A stretch of 64,000 nt of DNA, taken from contig NC_087066.1 in NCBI RefSeq assembly GCF_963678635.1, forward strand, positions 61,412,875 to 61,476,874, read 5' to 3'. The stretch's first letter is position 1, and each line of letters begins with the position of its first letter. Made by a program: the position numbers and the translations under genes. This DNA comes from Symsagittifera roscoffensis (taxonomy: Eukaryota; Xenacoelomorpha; Acoela; Convolutidae). Of this stretch, positions 55,201 through 56,891 are shown one piece after another. The notes below the pieces were generated by a model. It made no database searches. It worked only from the letters and a program-made list of their open reading frames with translations, and was not told the origin of the DNA.

Positions 55201-56891
55201 GAACTACTTTTAAGCAAAATCGAGACAATCGTTGAATTTTTAGTAGATCTAATTTTTTTTTCGATTCTTTTCGGTTTGAATTTTGATTTCATTCCAAGTT
55301 GAACCTAGTTTCATTTGCTAAATGGCAAGAAGTGTTCGCGGGAATAACGAAAGTGCTACTGATGAAAAAACCGTTAATGATTTCTAGGTTCGAAAGTGAT
55401 TTGTAGTTATACGAATTCCAGTGGAATGAAAAAGTAACATTGACTTTTCAATAATTTTTTTCCGGTGTTTTAGAATGCCTCCAAATTTTTTATTTTTTTC
55501 AGTTCATGGACATTGACTTTGTTTCTGACGGTAAGATGATTTTTTTTGAAAATTATAAATATAATGGGATTTCAATTTTGATTTTCATGAACATTTTACA
55601 ATTGAAATCCCATTATATTTATAATTTTCAAAAAAAATCATCTAAGCGTCAGAAACAAAGACAATGTCCATGAACTGAAAAAAAATAAAAAACTTGGAGG
55701 CATTCAAAGTTTTGAGATCATAAAGTTTTTCTTGTTTTTCTTAAATAAATTGGTGCTTTTCCAACTGTATTTTGGCAAGATTGTGTACTTTTTGTTAAGC
55801 AACTGTGTACGCTTAATTTACACTGGTCTCATTCAAATTGAACTGGCGGTCAGGGGAAACTTGAATTGATGAATTGATAAAGATTGAGTTGGCTTTTGTT
55901 TGAATCATTTTCTTTTGTGACTATCATTAGCTCTTTAAACTATTGTATCGTGTCTGCTTCAAGTTTAAAACTGAACTTGCGGTCGTTAAACAGTCATTGA
56001 AGGCGTCATATGGTTATAATTATGTTAGTTGGATCTATCTATGCTACACTTTATTGTCAGGTCACTGACTGCTTTTTGTCCGATAGCTTTTTGAACCGAG
56101 TTTTGTTTTTAGTTCGAAAAGCGCAAGCTTCCAAAAATATGATTTTTTTTCGAATCGAACATAAGTATTTTTACTGAAAAGTATATCTCCGCTTACTTGT
56201 GGTTTGTAACTAAAAATGCTCGTTTCTATTGCGCTTGCGTTGCCGTTTTTTGCATAAAGGATTTTTGTTATTTCTTAAATAAAGAATAGAATTGATTAGA
56301 TCTTAGAATGAAATGAATGATTTAATTAAATGTTGCTGGCTTGAAGGCTATATTTTGCATGGTAAATCGTGATATTATGCCTTTTTTCATGGCCCAATTA
56401 GTGGGTTTTGTTGATAGCCCTAGTTATTTGTTTTTGCAAATTTCAACATGAACCAATGATACTCGGAGAAAACCACATCGTTTCTCCCGTTTTCTGTGTC
56501 GACGTTTTACATGCGGTTAATTGAACTAAGTGGTTCGGAGCCCGAAATTATCCTTTGTTGTTGTCTGTGAGTGGGACTATTTTTCTCAGCCATGTAAAAT
56601 GACTGATTTTTGTTTGGCATACGAGCTGTTTTTCGTAAAGAACTGAGAAAGCTCATACGTTGGTTCTATCCATATTTTGTTGGTCCTATATTAAACTGGT
56701 TTTTTTTTCAGGGATCTCTCGGCAACCTCTCAGTCCAAAACGTGAACAACAACCACAACAACAAGAGATCAAAGCGACCACAAACAGCGAGATTATCTGC
56801 TGGTAATAGTAGTAGCAGTAGTAGAGGGAAAAGCAACAACAGTATGCCTTTCAGACTTCAGTTCAAATCAAATACAAATCCTTATTTATGA
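4037..56891 (+). CDS. TTLL4: Tubulin polyglutamylase, TTLL4-like (29 coding exons, whole gene span)
   Basis: An ATP-dependent ligase of the tubulin tyrosine ligase-like family. TTLL4 members start glutamate side chains on tubulin and on nucleosome assembly proteins; substrate choice here is not shown by sequence. Exons: 4037-4227, 7690-8036, 8277-8387, 8584-8768, 9194-9439, 14443-14717, 17079-17250, 17520-17688, 21313-21792, 22060-22285, 22918-23103, 34079-34234, 34692-35053, 35270-35539, 36194-36304, 37585-37661, 38124-38318, 38549-38760, 39075-39197, 40813-40911, 41146-41351, 41858-41906, 42172-42280, 42581-42794, 44555-44726, 46700-46843, 49506-49646, 49793-49823, 56712-56891. Phases match at every junction and the sum is 1,812 codons plus stop. 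The core (about residues 1101-1590) has PASARGIGI (1254-1262), KFDLRIY (from 1293), KFMHLTNYS (1335-1343), ELFGFD (D1424), DDNLKPW and LEVNISPSLH (E1437, N1439). Human TTLL4 is near 1,200 residues, so the N-terminus is greatly extended. TTLL4 rather than TTLL5 is my best reading. Confidence 0.93.
5258..5330 (+). repeat. tRNA-like sequence, relic or SINE head
   Basis: A 7-base end TGACCGA can pair with TCGGTCA 60 bases on. An A-box-like TGACCGAGTGGGTAAG and a B-box-like GGGATTTGAATTCCC lie between. The layout recalls a tRNA-Ser type A box, but there is no proper variable arm and the anticodon stem is not canonical. I therefore call it a tRNA-derived relic and not a working tRNA gene. Confidence 0.5.
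5575..7150 (+). mobile_element. BEL/Pao LTR-retrotransposon relic
   Basis: Frame-shifted + strand translation gives a gag-like segment at about 5610-5810 (FVIHGPIKDVHNNTKLSKGQ, then KWSAERLTRIFPTTEDNYGV), which fits the DUF1759 gag region of BEL/Pao elements. About 700 bases on come polymerase pieces: YVMPHHVLWKRASSTTD, VFNASAP and DISKMYRL (about 6430-6640), then TTRVIYGVSSNSLA (about 6700). These correspond to the HHxVxKP...STTKxRVVFNAS and TADIxKMYRQ blocks of BEL/Pao reverse transcriptase. Many stops and shifts, no LTR recognised, so it is a fossil. Confidence 0.72.
7690..8036 (+). CDS. TTLL4: TTLL4 exon 2 (residues 64-180)
   Basis: Acceptor TTTCTGTAG|G. Encodes a polar, low-complexity stretch beginning FKNMSSRNVPVK. 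Donor ACAA|GTAGTA leaves phase 1, which joins exon 3 as A|AA (Lys). Function unknown, probably disordered. Confidence 0.8.
8277..8387 (+). CDS. TTLL4: TTLL4 exon 3 (residues 180-217)
   Basis: Acceptor TTATTTTCAG, donor GCAG|GTATAC, phase 1 at both ends. Encodes a mixed charged segment (FIEETDTQKTFKSEEQQ). The only open frame across it is the one required by the neighbouring exons. Confidence 0.78.
8584..8768 (+). CDS. TTLL4: TTLL4 exon 4 (residues 217-278)
   Basis: Acceptor TTTTTTTAAG|GG, donor CGACAG|GTAATT, ends in phase 0. Encodes a Gly/Asn-rich stretch with VVEFVEWDSRYAGG. The coding bases are visibly richer in G and C than the introns on each side. Confidence 0.82.
9194..9439 (+). CDS. 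TTLL4: TTLL4 exon 5 (residues 279-360)
   Basis: Starts after CTATATAAG, a weak acceptor, in the phase 0 required by exon 4. Contains a proline run (KKRPPPPDN) and a basic Arg/Ser stretch. The donor chosen is CAATTG|GTTTGT (phase 0), because it joins the phase-0 exon 6. A stronger-looking donor, CTGCAG|GTACAA, ends at 9297 but would break frame with exon 6 unless an unseen exon intervenes. Confidence 0.62.
9880..10240 (+). repeat. Family A element, degenerate
   Basis: Contains the TAGCATCTGTTCTCTGCTTT block, a tRNA-like stretch (ACGCGAGACT...CAGAGATTCAATAC), the 'GATGGCATTTTTGCTGCATAG' type middle, and the closing GCGAAGCGCAGC hairpin region near 10206. Confidence 0.5.
10540..10720 (+). repeat. 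Family A fragment
   Basis: Middle block TGGCATTTTTGCGGCATAAC followed by a tRNA-like head, GTGGCGCAGATGCGAGG and GAGACTCCTAATTTC. Truncated before the 3' hairpin. Confidence 0.45.
10768..11216 (+). repeat. Family B element
   Basis: Landmarks in order: AACGCAGTGAAGACTC, GGAAACTCCACTATCGAGCA, GACTTCTAGTTTCGAAAACG, TTGATCCAG, CAAGTTGGGTTAATTTTATC, and the 3' hairpin CCAACTGTCAGTTGG. Confidence 0.65.
12341..12355 (+). repeat. Family A 3' hairpin with changed stem
   Basis: CGAACCTTCGGTTCG followed by TCTCTGTG. The stem bases differ from the common CGAAG/CTTCG version but still pair, which suggests the structure is selected. Confidence 0.5.
12370..12695 (+). repeat. Family B element, 5'-truncated
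   Basis: Carries the GAAATTCATCTGCCGAAAGT and ACGAACGTGGAAACGGCGCG blocks and the TTATTGATCAAG region, ending near CTGTCACTTGGGTATGTTT. Confidence 0.5.
12925..13246 (+). repeat. Family B element
   Basis: Starts at GGAAGGCAAACTCCACTATC, includes AAAAACGTGATCGATTGCTA, and ends CAACAGTCTATTGGCTATG. Confidence 0.55.
13605..14062 (+). repeat. Family B element
   Basis: Begins with the 5' hairpin TTAAGAGTAATGAACG...AGTCTTATATAG, includes AAAAACGTGATCAATTTCTG, and ends CAAATGTCAGTTGGCTATG. Confidence 0.6.
14443..14717 (+). CDS. TTLL4: TTLL4 exon 6 (residues 361-452)
   Basis: Acceptor TTTTTTTCGTTTAG, donor CAGTCG|GTAAGT (full consensus), phase 0 in and phase 2 out. Encodes a Pro/Ser/Ala-rich low-complexity segment (TPAKPDPPKRPSSS; FLRPVPIMPPPSS). 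Confidence 0.85.
14930..15225 (+). repeat. Family B element, diverged
   Basis: Contains AGTCTTAAGTTTATTCACG, CTTCTAGTTTCGAAAATGG and CCAGTTTTC blocks, ending near CATATGCTGGCTATTTT. Confidence 0.4.
15226..16009. other. Intron 6 sequence, nothing recognised
   Basis: No repeat family landmark and no coding match. Open frames at 15560-15840 on the - strand lack any recognisable motif. Confidence 0.4.
16010..16372 (+). repeat. Family A element (near full length)
   Basis: Head TAGTGTACTATTACGAACCT, then CTAACTCGCAAATAAAAGTG and TAGCATCTGTTCTCTGCTTT. The tRNA-like part is at about 16190-16257 (A-box-like TGGCGATGTGGTTAGAG; B box GGTTCGAAT). The closing palindrome GCGAAGCTTCGC (16345-16356) is followed by CTCTGTG. 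Confidence 0.65.
17079..17250 (+). CDS. TTLL4: TTLL4 exon 7 (residues 452-509)
   Basis: Acceptor GCTGAAAACAG|A completes CG|A (Arg) from exon 6. Encodes a Gln/Asn/Thr-rich stretch ending RIAGEK, then AAG|GTGATT in phase 0. Confidence 0.83.
17520..17688 (+). CDS. TTLL4: TTLL4 exon 8 with polyglutamine tract (residues 510-566)
   Basis: Two in-frame acceptors are present: TGCATTTAG (exon from 17520) and ATATCTGCAG (exon from 17535), so five residues may be optional. Ten glutamines are encoded by six CAA followed by four CAG codons. The donor is CAAAC|GTTAGT (17688); TGG|GTGCCA at 17679 is in the same phase and cannot be excluded. Confidence 0.75.
17885..18245 (+). repeat. Family A element (near full length)
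   Basis: Same order as the copy at 16010: GCGTAGTGTATTAGTACGAC, TAGCATCTGTTCTCTGCTTT, tRNA-like 18065-18140, and a degenerate 3' hairpin before CCTCTTTG. It is followed within 60 bases by a family B copy. Confidence 0.62.
18303..18605 (+). repeat. Family B element, 3'-truncated
   Basis: Begins AGTAATGAACGTAGTGAAGA, contains the T-rich tract ending TTTTAGGCAAAAGTC, and the GTGACGTGAATAGCACTCTC and TTGATCCAG blocks. Confidence 0.6.
19215..20000 (+). repeat. Diverged tandem repeat, about 155-171 bp period (family D)
   Basis: The phrase CCGTTTTTT recurs at about 19389, 19548 and 19719, with a weaker copy near 19234. Each is followed by a 'CTC..GAACTACCCTGCCAAAT' type stretch. A related block occurs in intron 19. 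Copies are diverged and the period is approximate. Confidence 0.4.
20001..20690. other. Intron 8 sequence, no assigned element
   Basis: Holds a T15 tract near 20140. The - strand open frame 20397-20161 has no recognised motif. No exon-like unit of the needed phase. Confidence 0.35.
20695..21095 (+). repeat. Family B element
   Basis: Contains AAAGTCTTGAGTTTTGTTCA, GACATGGCTATCGAACTGCA, TTGATCCAGTTTTCTCAAAT, and ends CAGCTGACTACTGGCTATAT. Confidence 0.5.
21313..21792 (+). CDS. TTLL4: TTLL4 exon 9, the largest exon (residues 566-726)
   Basis: Acceptor TTTTATTGTAG, donor TTGG|GTACGC, phase 1 both ends. 480 bases of Asn/Gln/Ser/His-rich coding with many short Asn runs (NHSQNTNANHN; SYNNSHNNN). 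No folded domain recognised; probably disordered. Confidence 0.85.
22060..22285 (+). CDS. TTLL4: TTLL4 exon 10 (residues 726-801)
   Basis: Acceptor TTTGTTCAG, donor AACAG|GTGAAA, phase 1 in and 2 out. Continues the Asn/Thr/Gln-rich region (GGTNTRSNTRAKLTSRNQS) with a short Leu-rich, acidic end (LPLADLEQMHN). Confidence 0.83.
22548..22830 (+). repeat. Family B fragment in intron 10
   Basis: GGAAGCAAACTCCACTATCA, AATAAAAACGTGATC, and TTGATCAAGTTTTCTCAATT blocks in order; no 3' hairpin. Confidence 0.5.
22918..23103 (+). CDS. TTLL4: TTLL4 exon 11 (residues 801-863)
   Basis: Acceptor TTGCTTTAG|T, donor CACAG|GTAATT, phase 2 both ends. Highly charged, Arg/Ser/Asp-rich (GKDRLSRPDLKSNGRG; SINRDRDNSS). 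The next exon lies about 11 kb downstream. Confidence 0.83.
23465..24015 (+). repeat. Family A remnants
   Basis: AGAGCGTAGTGTTGTAGTAC at about 23490 and the tail block near 23870-24010 (GCTGCTTTATTTGTG, GCGAAGCGCAGC) are family A pieces separated by unrelated AT-rich DNA. Confidence 0.45.
24040..24175 (+). repeat. Family C fragment
   Basis: Shares CGGCTCAGCTGGCGTC, GTCAGCTTCGTTACCG and AACGCCGGCGATTGTTT with the stretch at about 26520-26670. Related but looser copies occur at 25070, 31720 and 50150. Confidence 0.4.
24660..25012. repeat. Foldback element with degenerate CAACTCG motifs
   Basis: The left flank (24670-24755) repeats ACAACTCG-type units. The right flank (24915-24990) carries their reverse complement (GTTGCGAG, TTGCGAGATGTATTTTG). 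The centre is unusually GC-rich (GCAACCCGCGCGCAGCGCCC). Reads as an inverted arrangement of short tandem units, as in foldback DNA elements. No protein. Confidence 0.5.
25070..25480 (+). repeat. Family C element
   Basis: Contains GGTATTGCAATCGGGTACTA, TTTTTCCCGTAATAAAATTC and TGTCGGCTTGTTTGCCGG. Matching phrases recur at 31730-32090 and 50160-50410, so this is a third dispersed family. Confidence 0.4.
26190..26510 (+). repeat. Family A element with the best-preserved tRNA-like head
   Basis: The tRNA-like region spans about 26333-26404: A box GTGGCTAAGTGGTTAG, an anticodon-like stem GAGA/TCTC with loop CTCAAAA, and B box GGTTCGATTCC. The acceptor ends do not pair, so it is not a functional tRNA. 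The 3' end GCGAAGCTTCGC keeps the palindrome. Confidence 0.62.
27120..27540 (+). repeat. Family B element
   Basis: TTTTTTTTCTCAGGAAAAAG, internal hairpin GTGCATTCATA...TTAATGCAC, then TTGATCCAGTC and CCAACTGTCGGTCGGCTATG. Confidence 0.65.
27606..28092 (+). repeat. Family B element
   Basis: Begins TTAAGAGTGATGAACG..TACTCTTATATAGG, has TTGCTGATTTTTTTTTCAG, GCAAACTCCACTATC, AAAAACGTGATCGAC, and ends CCAACTGTCAGTCGACTATG. Confidence 0.68.
28095..28440 (+). repeat. Family B element, 5'-truncated
   Basis: Directly follows the copy at 27606: GAAAGGAAGGCAAACTCGGC, TATTGATCGAATTTTCTCAA, and ends TTCTCTGTTGGCTATG. Confidence 0.55.
29250..29610 (+). repeat. Family B element, diverged
   Basis: GAGTTCATTTGCCAAGACGA, CTCTCCAATAACG, CCAGTGGAATAAAAAA-like and TGTTGATGCAGTTTC blocks, ending CTACTGTCTGTTGGATAT. 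Confidence 0.5.
29644..30078 (+). other. Unassigned open reading frame in intron 11
   Basis: Open for about 144 codons after TAG 29641-29643, with an ATG at 29668. Composition is less AT-biased than the surroundings. The predicted protein is basic with a Lys/Arg-rich end (RKYSRKHFFKHVRW). The opposite strand is open too from 29906 to 29682. I do not recognise it. Phase does not fit the TTLL4 exons. It could be a fragment of a mobile element next to the LINE relic. Confidence 0.3.
30110..31370 (-). mobile_element. Decayed LINE with apurinic-type endonuclease domain
   Basis: Reading the - strand from about 31170 down: VDIMITQAINGEERHRTSLE, then KGFEKEGGICCCSVEVNNLK, ELSLVLKKRKGTTLIRGGDL-NSSLG, and NGAGNSLINRCHANNLRWAN. 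This is the GDxN...NG..L...C..NNL pattern of the endonuclease/exonuclease/phosphatase fold at the start of LINE ORF2. Downstream (about 30560-30440) a WRGFIKARCEHRLKWEE stretch resembles a LINE C-terminal tail. No reverse transcriptase block was recognised between them, so an internal deletion is likely. Several stops; dead. Confidence 0.6.
31720..32150 (+). repeat. Family C element
   Basis: TTGCGATTAGCAAGGGTGTT, CAACCGGGTACTTAAC, TTTTTCCCGTAAATAAC and GACTTTGTTACCGCTTTGTA, shared with 25070 and 50150. Confidence 0.4.
32594..33082 (+). repeat. Family B element, full length (type copy)
   Basis: Contains every landmark: 5' hairpin AGAGTAAGGAACGCAGTGAACTCT-type, TGATTTTTTTTTTCAGGAAG, internal 11-bp stem (32684-32694 with 32709-32719) followed by TTAGGTATATATG, GTTACGTAAATAGCACGCTC, TTTCTAGTTTCGAAAGTGG, TATTGATCCAGTTTTCTCA, and the 3' hairpin CCAACTGTCAGTTGG then CTATGTT. 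About 490 bp. Confidence 0.72.
33083..34065. other. Intron 11 3' part, nothing assigned
   Basis: Overlapping open frames at 33190-33432 (+), 33696-33956 (+) and 33952-33602 (-) have no known motif and no splice fit to TTLL4. Confidence 0.35.
34079..34234 (+). CDS. TTLL4: TTLL4 exon 12 (residues 863-915)
   Basis: Open frame RVKPHKRLSILSQREF...TDFILR ending TTACG|GTAAGT (phase 2), which joins exon 13 as CG|G. The start consistent with exon 11 is after GACTTCAAG at 34078. A better-looking acceptor, TTTTTCCTGCCTAG at 34065, would begin the exon at 34066 in phase 1, which does not fit exon 11. That version contains an in-frame ATG at 34068 and might be a separate first exon. The exon itself is well supported; its 5' edge is not. 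Confidence 0.68.
34692..35053 (+). CDS. TTLL4: TTLL4 exon 13, first acidic block (residues 915-1036)
   Basis: Acceptor TGATGTTGCAG|G, donor GACG|GTGAGT, phase 2 in and 1 out. A basic Arg/His/Ser half is followed by an Asp/Glu-rich block (about residues 993-1030). From general knowledge, acidic stretches ahead of the catalytic core occur in TTLL4 proteins. Confidence 0.88.
35270..35539 (+). CDS. TTLL4: TTLL4 exon 14, second acidic block and start of catalytic core (residues 1036-1126)
   Basis: Acceptor GGTTCGTAG, donor AAAGG|GTTAGA, phase 1 both ends. A second Asp/Glu run (about 1060-1074) is followed by LPALWPSLFKYIPPTIFF (about 1102-1119), which matches the conserved PSLFxYVPPTIxF block at the beginning of the TTLL4 core. 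Confidence 0.92.
35825..36152 (+). repeat. Family B element in intron 14
   Basis: GAGAGCAAACTCTTCTATCG, AAAAACGTGATCAACTTCTA, ATTGATCCAGTTTTTTCAAA, and ends CAACTCTGTAGGCTATG only about 40 bases before exon 15. Confidence 0.58.
36194..36304 (+). CDS. TTLL4: TTLL4 exon 15 (residues 1126-1163)
   Basis: Acceptor TGTGTTGTAG|TC, donor CAAAAA|GTTAGT, phase 1 both ends. Encodes LPHDARKLLKWKPSTICPNV then VKNLIARVGFKFSK. This aligns without gaps to the TTLL4 segment LPWEQRKLLRWKMST. The usual WE pair is HD here. A near-perfect 53-bp inverted repeat begins 24 bases after the donor. Confidence 0.93.
36328..36445. repeat. Near-perfect 53-bp inverted repeat (hairpin) in intron 15
   Basis: Left arm 36328-36380 and right arm 36393-36445 are reverse complements with one mismatch (ATATTAACC against ATAGTAACC in sense); the loop is 12 bases. 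The arm begins 24 bases after the exon 15 donor. Confidence 0.92.
36446..37584. other. Rest of intron 15, nothing assigned
   Basis: AT-rich; the open frame 37199-37432 has no recognisable motif. A 22-base exon-like piece bounded by CTTTAG (37121) and GAAG|GTACTT fits phase 1-1 but is not needed, because exons 15 and 16 already join without a gap against TTLL4. Confidence 0.4.
37585..37661 (+). CDS. TTLL4: TTLL4 exon 16 (residues 1163-1188)
   Basis: Acceptor GTGTTTTGTAG, donor CAGAAG|GTTCGT, phase 1 in and 0 out. Encodes NSDWICYWGKHMKAECFRNV then KEYQK, the conserved W...WG.HMK segment of the core. Confidence 0.94.
38124..38318 (+). CDS. TTLL4: TTLL4 exon 17 (residues 1189-1253)
   Basis: Acceptor TGGCGTTTAG, donor AAACCG|GTCAGT, phase 0 both ends. 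Encodes NHFPGTFQIGRKDKLYRNL and, at its end, KWILKP, the nucleotide-binding lysine segment that must be spliced to PASARGIGI of exon 18. Confidence 0.96.
38549..38760 (+). CDS. TTLL4: TTLL4 exon 18, ATP-grasp loop (residues 1254-1324)
   Basis: Acceptor GACTCTTATAG, donor ATGAA|GTTAGT, phase 0 in and 2 out. Contains PASARGIGI (ATP loop), LVQRYINKPFLI and KFDLRIY, all invariant core elements of polyglutamylases. Confidence 0.96.
39075..39197 (+). CDS. TTLL4: TTLL4 exon 19 (residues 1324-1365)
   Basis: Acceptor TTCGTGCAG|G, donor AAATG|GTCAGT, phase 2 both ends. Contains NKFMHLTNYSVNK, the family's H-LTN-S motif that lines the active site, and CEGHKW. Confidence 0.96.
39780..40410 (+). repeat. 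Family D tandem-like block in intron 19
   Basis: Phrases such as ACTAGCTAAATCTGATATTA and CTACGCAGCCAAATCTGAGA echo the intron 8 block at 19215-20000. Diverged; boundaries approximate. Confidence 0.35.
40425..40770 (+). repeat. Family A element, two tRNA-like heads
   Basis: Two partial heads (GTGGCGCAGATGCGAGAATG at about 40450 and GTGGAGCAGATGTGAGG at about 40620) with the TTTGCTGCATAACATTGGC middle between them. The closing hairpin GCGAAGCGCAGCTTCGC near 40740 is followed by CTCGGTG. Confidence 0.55.
40813..40911 (+). CDS. TTLL4: TTLL4 exon 20 (residues 1365-1398)
   Basis: Acceptor AATCTTATAG|G, donor ATTGC|GTGAGT, phase 2 both ends. Encodes TLQALWGWMDRRGIDHRKIW then IQDIVVKTIIA, matching the helical part between the LTNYS and FGFD motifs. 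Confidence 0.95.
41146..41351 (+). CDS. TTLL4: TTLL4 exon 21, metal-binding residues (residues 1398-1467)
   Basis: Acceptor TTAATTGCAG|G, donor ATTAG|GTATTT, phase 2 in and 1 out. Contains CYELFGFDIILDDNLKPW and LEVNISPSLHSNSELDIS. The Asp, Glu and Asn residues of these motifs coordinate magnesium in the family, and all are kept. Confidence 0.97.
41454..41790 (+). repeat. Family B fragment in intron 21
   Basis: Begins GGGTCAATGAACGCAGTGAT and includes CTCAAATTGGGTTATGGGTT; other landmarks are eroded. Confidence 0.4.
41858..41906 (+). CDS. TTLL4: TTLL4 exon 22, 49-base exon (residues 1467-1483)
   Basis: Acceptor ACTTTTTTTAG|GT, donor AAGTG|GTAAGT (full consensus), phase 1 in and 2 out. Encodes GLTVPDKEEVASANMK. 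It replaces the GFVLP...EDI stretch that follows the catalytic motifs in TTLL4. Confidence 0.9.
42172..42280 (+). CDS. TTLL4: TTLL4 exon 23 (residues 1483-1519)
   Basis: Acceptor GATTGTTTCAG|T, donor GATGAG|GTAAGT, phase 2 in and 0 out. Encodes KFKLPYMKDGKFIRD and AKHVHYMQRASDE, corresponding to the QK..YYLTQ segment of TTLL4. Confidence 0.93.
42581..42794 (+). CDS. TTLL4: TTLL4 exon 24, end of conserved core (residues 1520-1591)
   Basis: Acceptor TTTATGTTCAG, donor AAGAG|GTCAGT, phase 0 in and 1 out. Encodes ILDILTAEDIRLLAETEDEM and STQYLRYFDQPAKYANLLL, clear matches to the conserved LDVLTPDDVR and RYLRFFEQPRYFN blocks downstream of the TTLL4 catalytic site. Confidence 0.96.
42990..43470 (+). 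repeat. Family A elements in intron 24
   Basis: GCGAGCGTAGTGTATAAG, TTCTCTGCTTTATTTTTGGC, a tRNA-like stretch with GGTTGGAGGTTCAAC, a second head GTGGCGCAGATGCTAGAACG, and GTTTGCGAAGTGCAGC at the end. Confidence 0.52.
43500..43690 (+). repeat. Family B fragment
   Basis: AAATGTACAGGTCATAAAAA, CGATTTCTAGTTTCGAAATT and TTCCTAGCGGAATACAAA blocks only. Confidence 0.45.
44160..44440 (+). repeat. Family A element in intron 24
   Basis: TAGCATCTGTTCCCTGCTTT, AAGCGTTCGTGGCTCAGAGG, ACATGAGATTCC, TTTGGTGGCGTTTTTCTTGC; lies shortly upstream of exon 25. Confidence 0.5.
44555..44726 (+). CDS. TTLL4: TTLL4 exon 25 (residues 1591-1648)
   Basis: Acceptor TTATGTCAG|GA, donor AATGG|GTACGT, phase 1 in and 2 out. 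Encodes IEVLEHLCAVRAHLGERDD, a helical segment not strongly conserved outside close relatives. Confidence 0.88.
44905..45382 (+). repeat. Family B element in intron 25
   Basis: TTTTTTTTTCTCAGGAAGAA, TTCATACATATTAATGTAT, TTGCTTCTAGTTTCGAAAGT, and the 3' hairpin CAACTGTCTGTTGGCTAG. Confidence 0.6.
45728..46150 (+). repeat. Family B element in intron 25
   Basis: Begins TGAGTAATGAACGTAGTGAG, contains AAGGCAAACTCAACAATCAA and AAAAACGTGATCGAC, ends CCAACTGTCATTTGG. Confidence 0.6.
46700..46843 (+). CDS. TTLL4: TTLL4 exon 26 (residues 1648-1696)
   Basis: Acceptor GATGTTGTAG|A, donor CAATG|GTAAGT, phase 2 both ends. Encodes a Ser/Ala-rich start and a likely helix (LKALQMKTEAAALELESQ) that could form a coiled coil. 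Confidence 0.88.
47304..47757 (+). repeat. Family B element in intron 26
   Basis: TTTAAGAGTAATGATTGTAG..ACTCTTATATAGG, TTGCTGATTTTTTTTTCAG, TATTGATCCAATTTTCTG, ending CAATCTTCAATTGGCTATG. It is followed directly by a family A copy. Confidence 0.65.
47758..48095 (+). repeat. Family A element (near full length) in intron 26
   Basis: TAGTGAGCGTTAGATTATTA, TAGCATCTGTTCTCTGCTTT, tRNA-like 47920-47990 (TGGCGATGTGGTTAGAG), and the closing hairpin CGAAGCGCAGCTTCG (48066-48080) followed by CCTCTGTG. Confidence 0.65.
48370..48560 (+). repeat. Dispersed repeat shared with 57475-57665
   Basis: Both places read GGCAAAG(T/C)CCTGA.TGTT, then CGAATAGTTTTTG, TTAGCT.GCC, ATTCA.TTTGG.ACG and GATAATTCG in the same order and spacing. 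Nothing else ties them to families A-D. Confidence 0.55.
48561..49505. other. Intron 26 3' part, nothing assigned
   Basis: AT-rich, less T-homopolymeric than other introns. The - strand open frame 49174-48962 shows no motif. Confidence 0.4.
49506..49646 (+). CDS. TTLL4: TTLL4 exon 27 (residues 1696-1743)
   Basis: Acceptor GGTTTCATGCAG|C, donor AAATG|GTCTGA, phase 2 both ends. Encodes an acidic patch (ETEYDDDY) and a charged helix (QLERDRREALLQEVSRILKK). If the donor is not used, reading continues only five residues to a TAA, giving a shorter isoform. Confidence 0.85.
49793..49823 (+). CDS. TTLL4: TTLL4 exon 28, 31-base micro-exon (residues 1743-1753)
   Basis: Acceptor GATTTCGTTTTAG|G, donor AATAAG|GTCAAT, phase 2 in and 0 out. 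Encodes KLQKWHRVNK. It is the only piece I found that links the phase-2 exon 27 to the phase-0 terminal exon. Small size makes it less certain than its neighbours. Confidence 0.65.
49944..50140 (+). repeat. Family B fragment in intron 28
   Basis: GTCAATGAACGAAGTGATGA, GCAAATTCAGCTCTCC and TTTTAGTTTCGAAGGAG blocks. Confidence 0.4.
50150..50420 (+). repeat. Family C element with tRNA-like stretch
   Basis: TTGCGGTTAGCAAGCGTTAT and GACTTTTTCGTGCTAAC as in other C copies. A tRNA-like stretch at about 50276-50335 ends in GGTTGTGGGCTCGAATCTG. Confidence 0.4.
50497..52740 (+). repeat. Six-copy tandem array, about 365-bp unit, of family B internal sequence
   Basis: The phrase CCGCGTCATCTTAAATAGGT recurs at about 50497, 50864, 51229, 51597, 51961 and 52329. 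Each is followed by GTCGTGACGATTTTTTTCCT twice in tandem and then the family B body (GAACAACAAAAGTAAAAACT, ACGTGATCGACTTCTAAGTT, CCAGTTTTCTCAAATTGGCT). Copies 2 and 4 share one set of variants; copies 3 and 5 share another. Only the last copy continues into the 3' hairpin end (TGTCTGTTGGCTATG). Confidence 0.9.
53175..53460 (+). repeat. Family B element, 3'-truncated
   Basis: GTGAGCGTTATGAAGACTCT, TGATGATTTTTTTTCAGG, GTGCATTCATACATATTAAT with ATGAATGCACC, and AAATGGCGCGGAAAAAG. Confidence 0.58.
53930..54345 (+). repeat. Family B element
   Basis: AAAAGGAAGGCAAACTCCCG, TATTGATCCAGTTTTCTCAA, GTGTCTATCATCAATTGTTC, ends CCAACTGTCTGTTGGCTGTG. Confidence 0.6.
54346..55472. other. Intron 28 sequence with faint B/C traces
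   Basis: AT-rich. CGGCTCAAGTGGTGTCTTC at about 55090 and CGAAAGTGCTACTGATG at 55350 are faint family C and B traces. No coding signal. Confidence 0.35.
55473..55705. repeat. 105-bp-arm inverted repeat (hairpin) in intron 28
   Basis: Left arm 55473-55577, 22-base loop, right arm 55600-55705. The outer ends GAATGCCTCC / GGAGGCATTC and the inner ends GGGATTTCAATT / AATTGAAATCCC pair, with only a few differences such as GACGGTAAG against GACGCTTAG. The whole unit lies inside a diverged family B neighbourhood. Confidence 0.9.
55800..56711. other. Intron 28 3' end, nothing assigned
   Basis: AT-rich DNA leading to the terminal exon acceptor. No repeat or coding match seen. Confidence 0.4.
56712..56891 (+). 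CDS. TTLL4: TTLL4 exon 29, terminal (residues 1754-1812)
   Basis: Acceptor TTTTTTTTCAG, phase 0, ends at TGA 56889-56891. Encodes an Asn/Ser/Arg-rich low-complexity tail (NNNHNNKRSKRPQT; NSSSSSRGKSNN). Composition matches the N-terminal exons, which supports membership in the same gene, but there is no homology proof. Confidence 0.75.
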   Translation, partial: GSLGNLSVQNVNNNHNNKRSKRPQTARLSAGNSSSSSRGKSNNSMPFRLQFKSNTNPYL

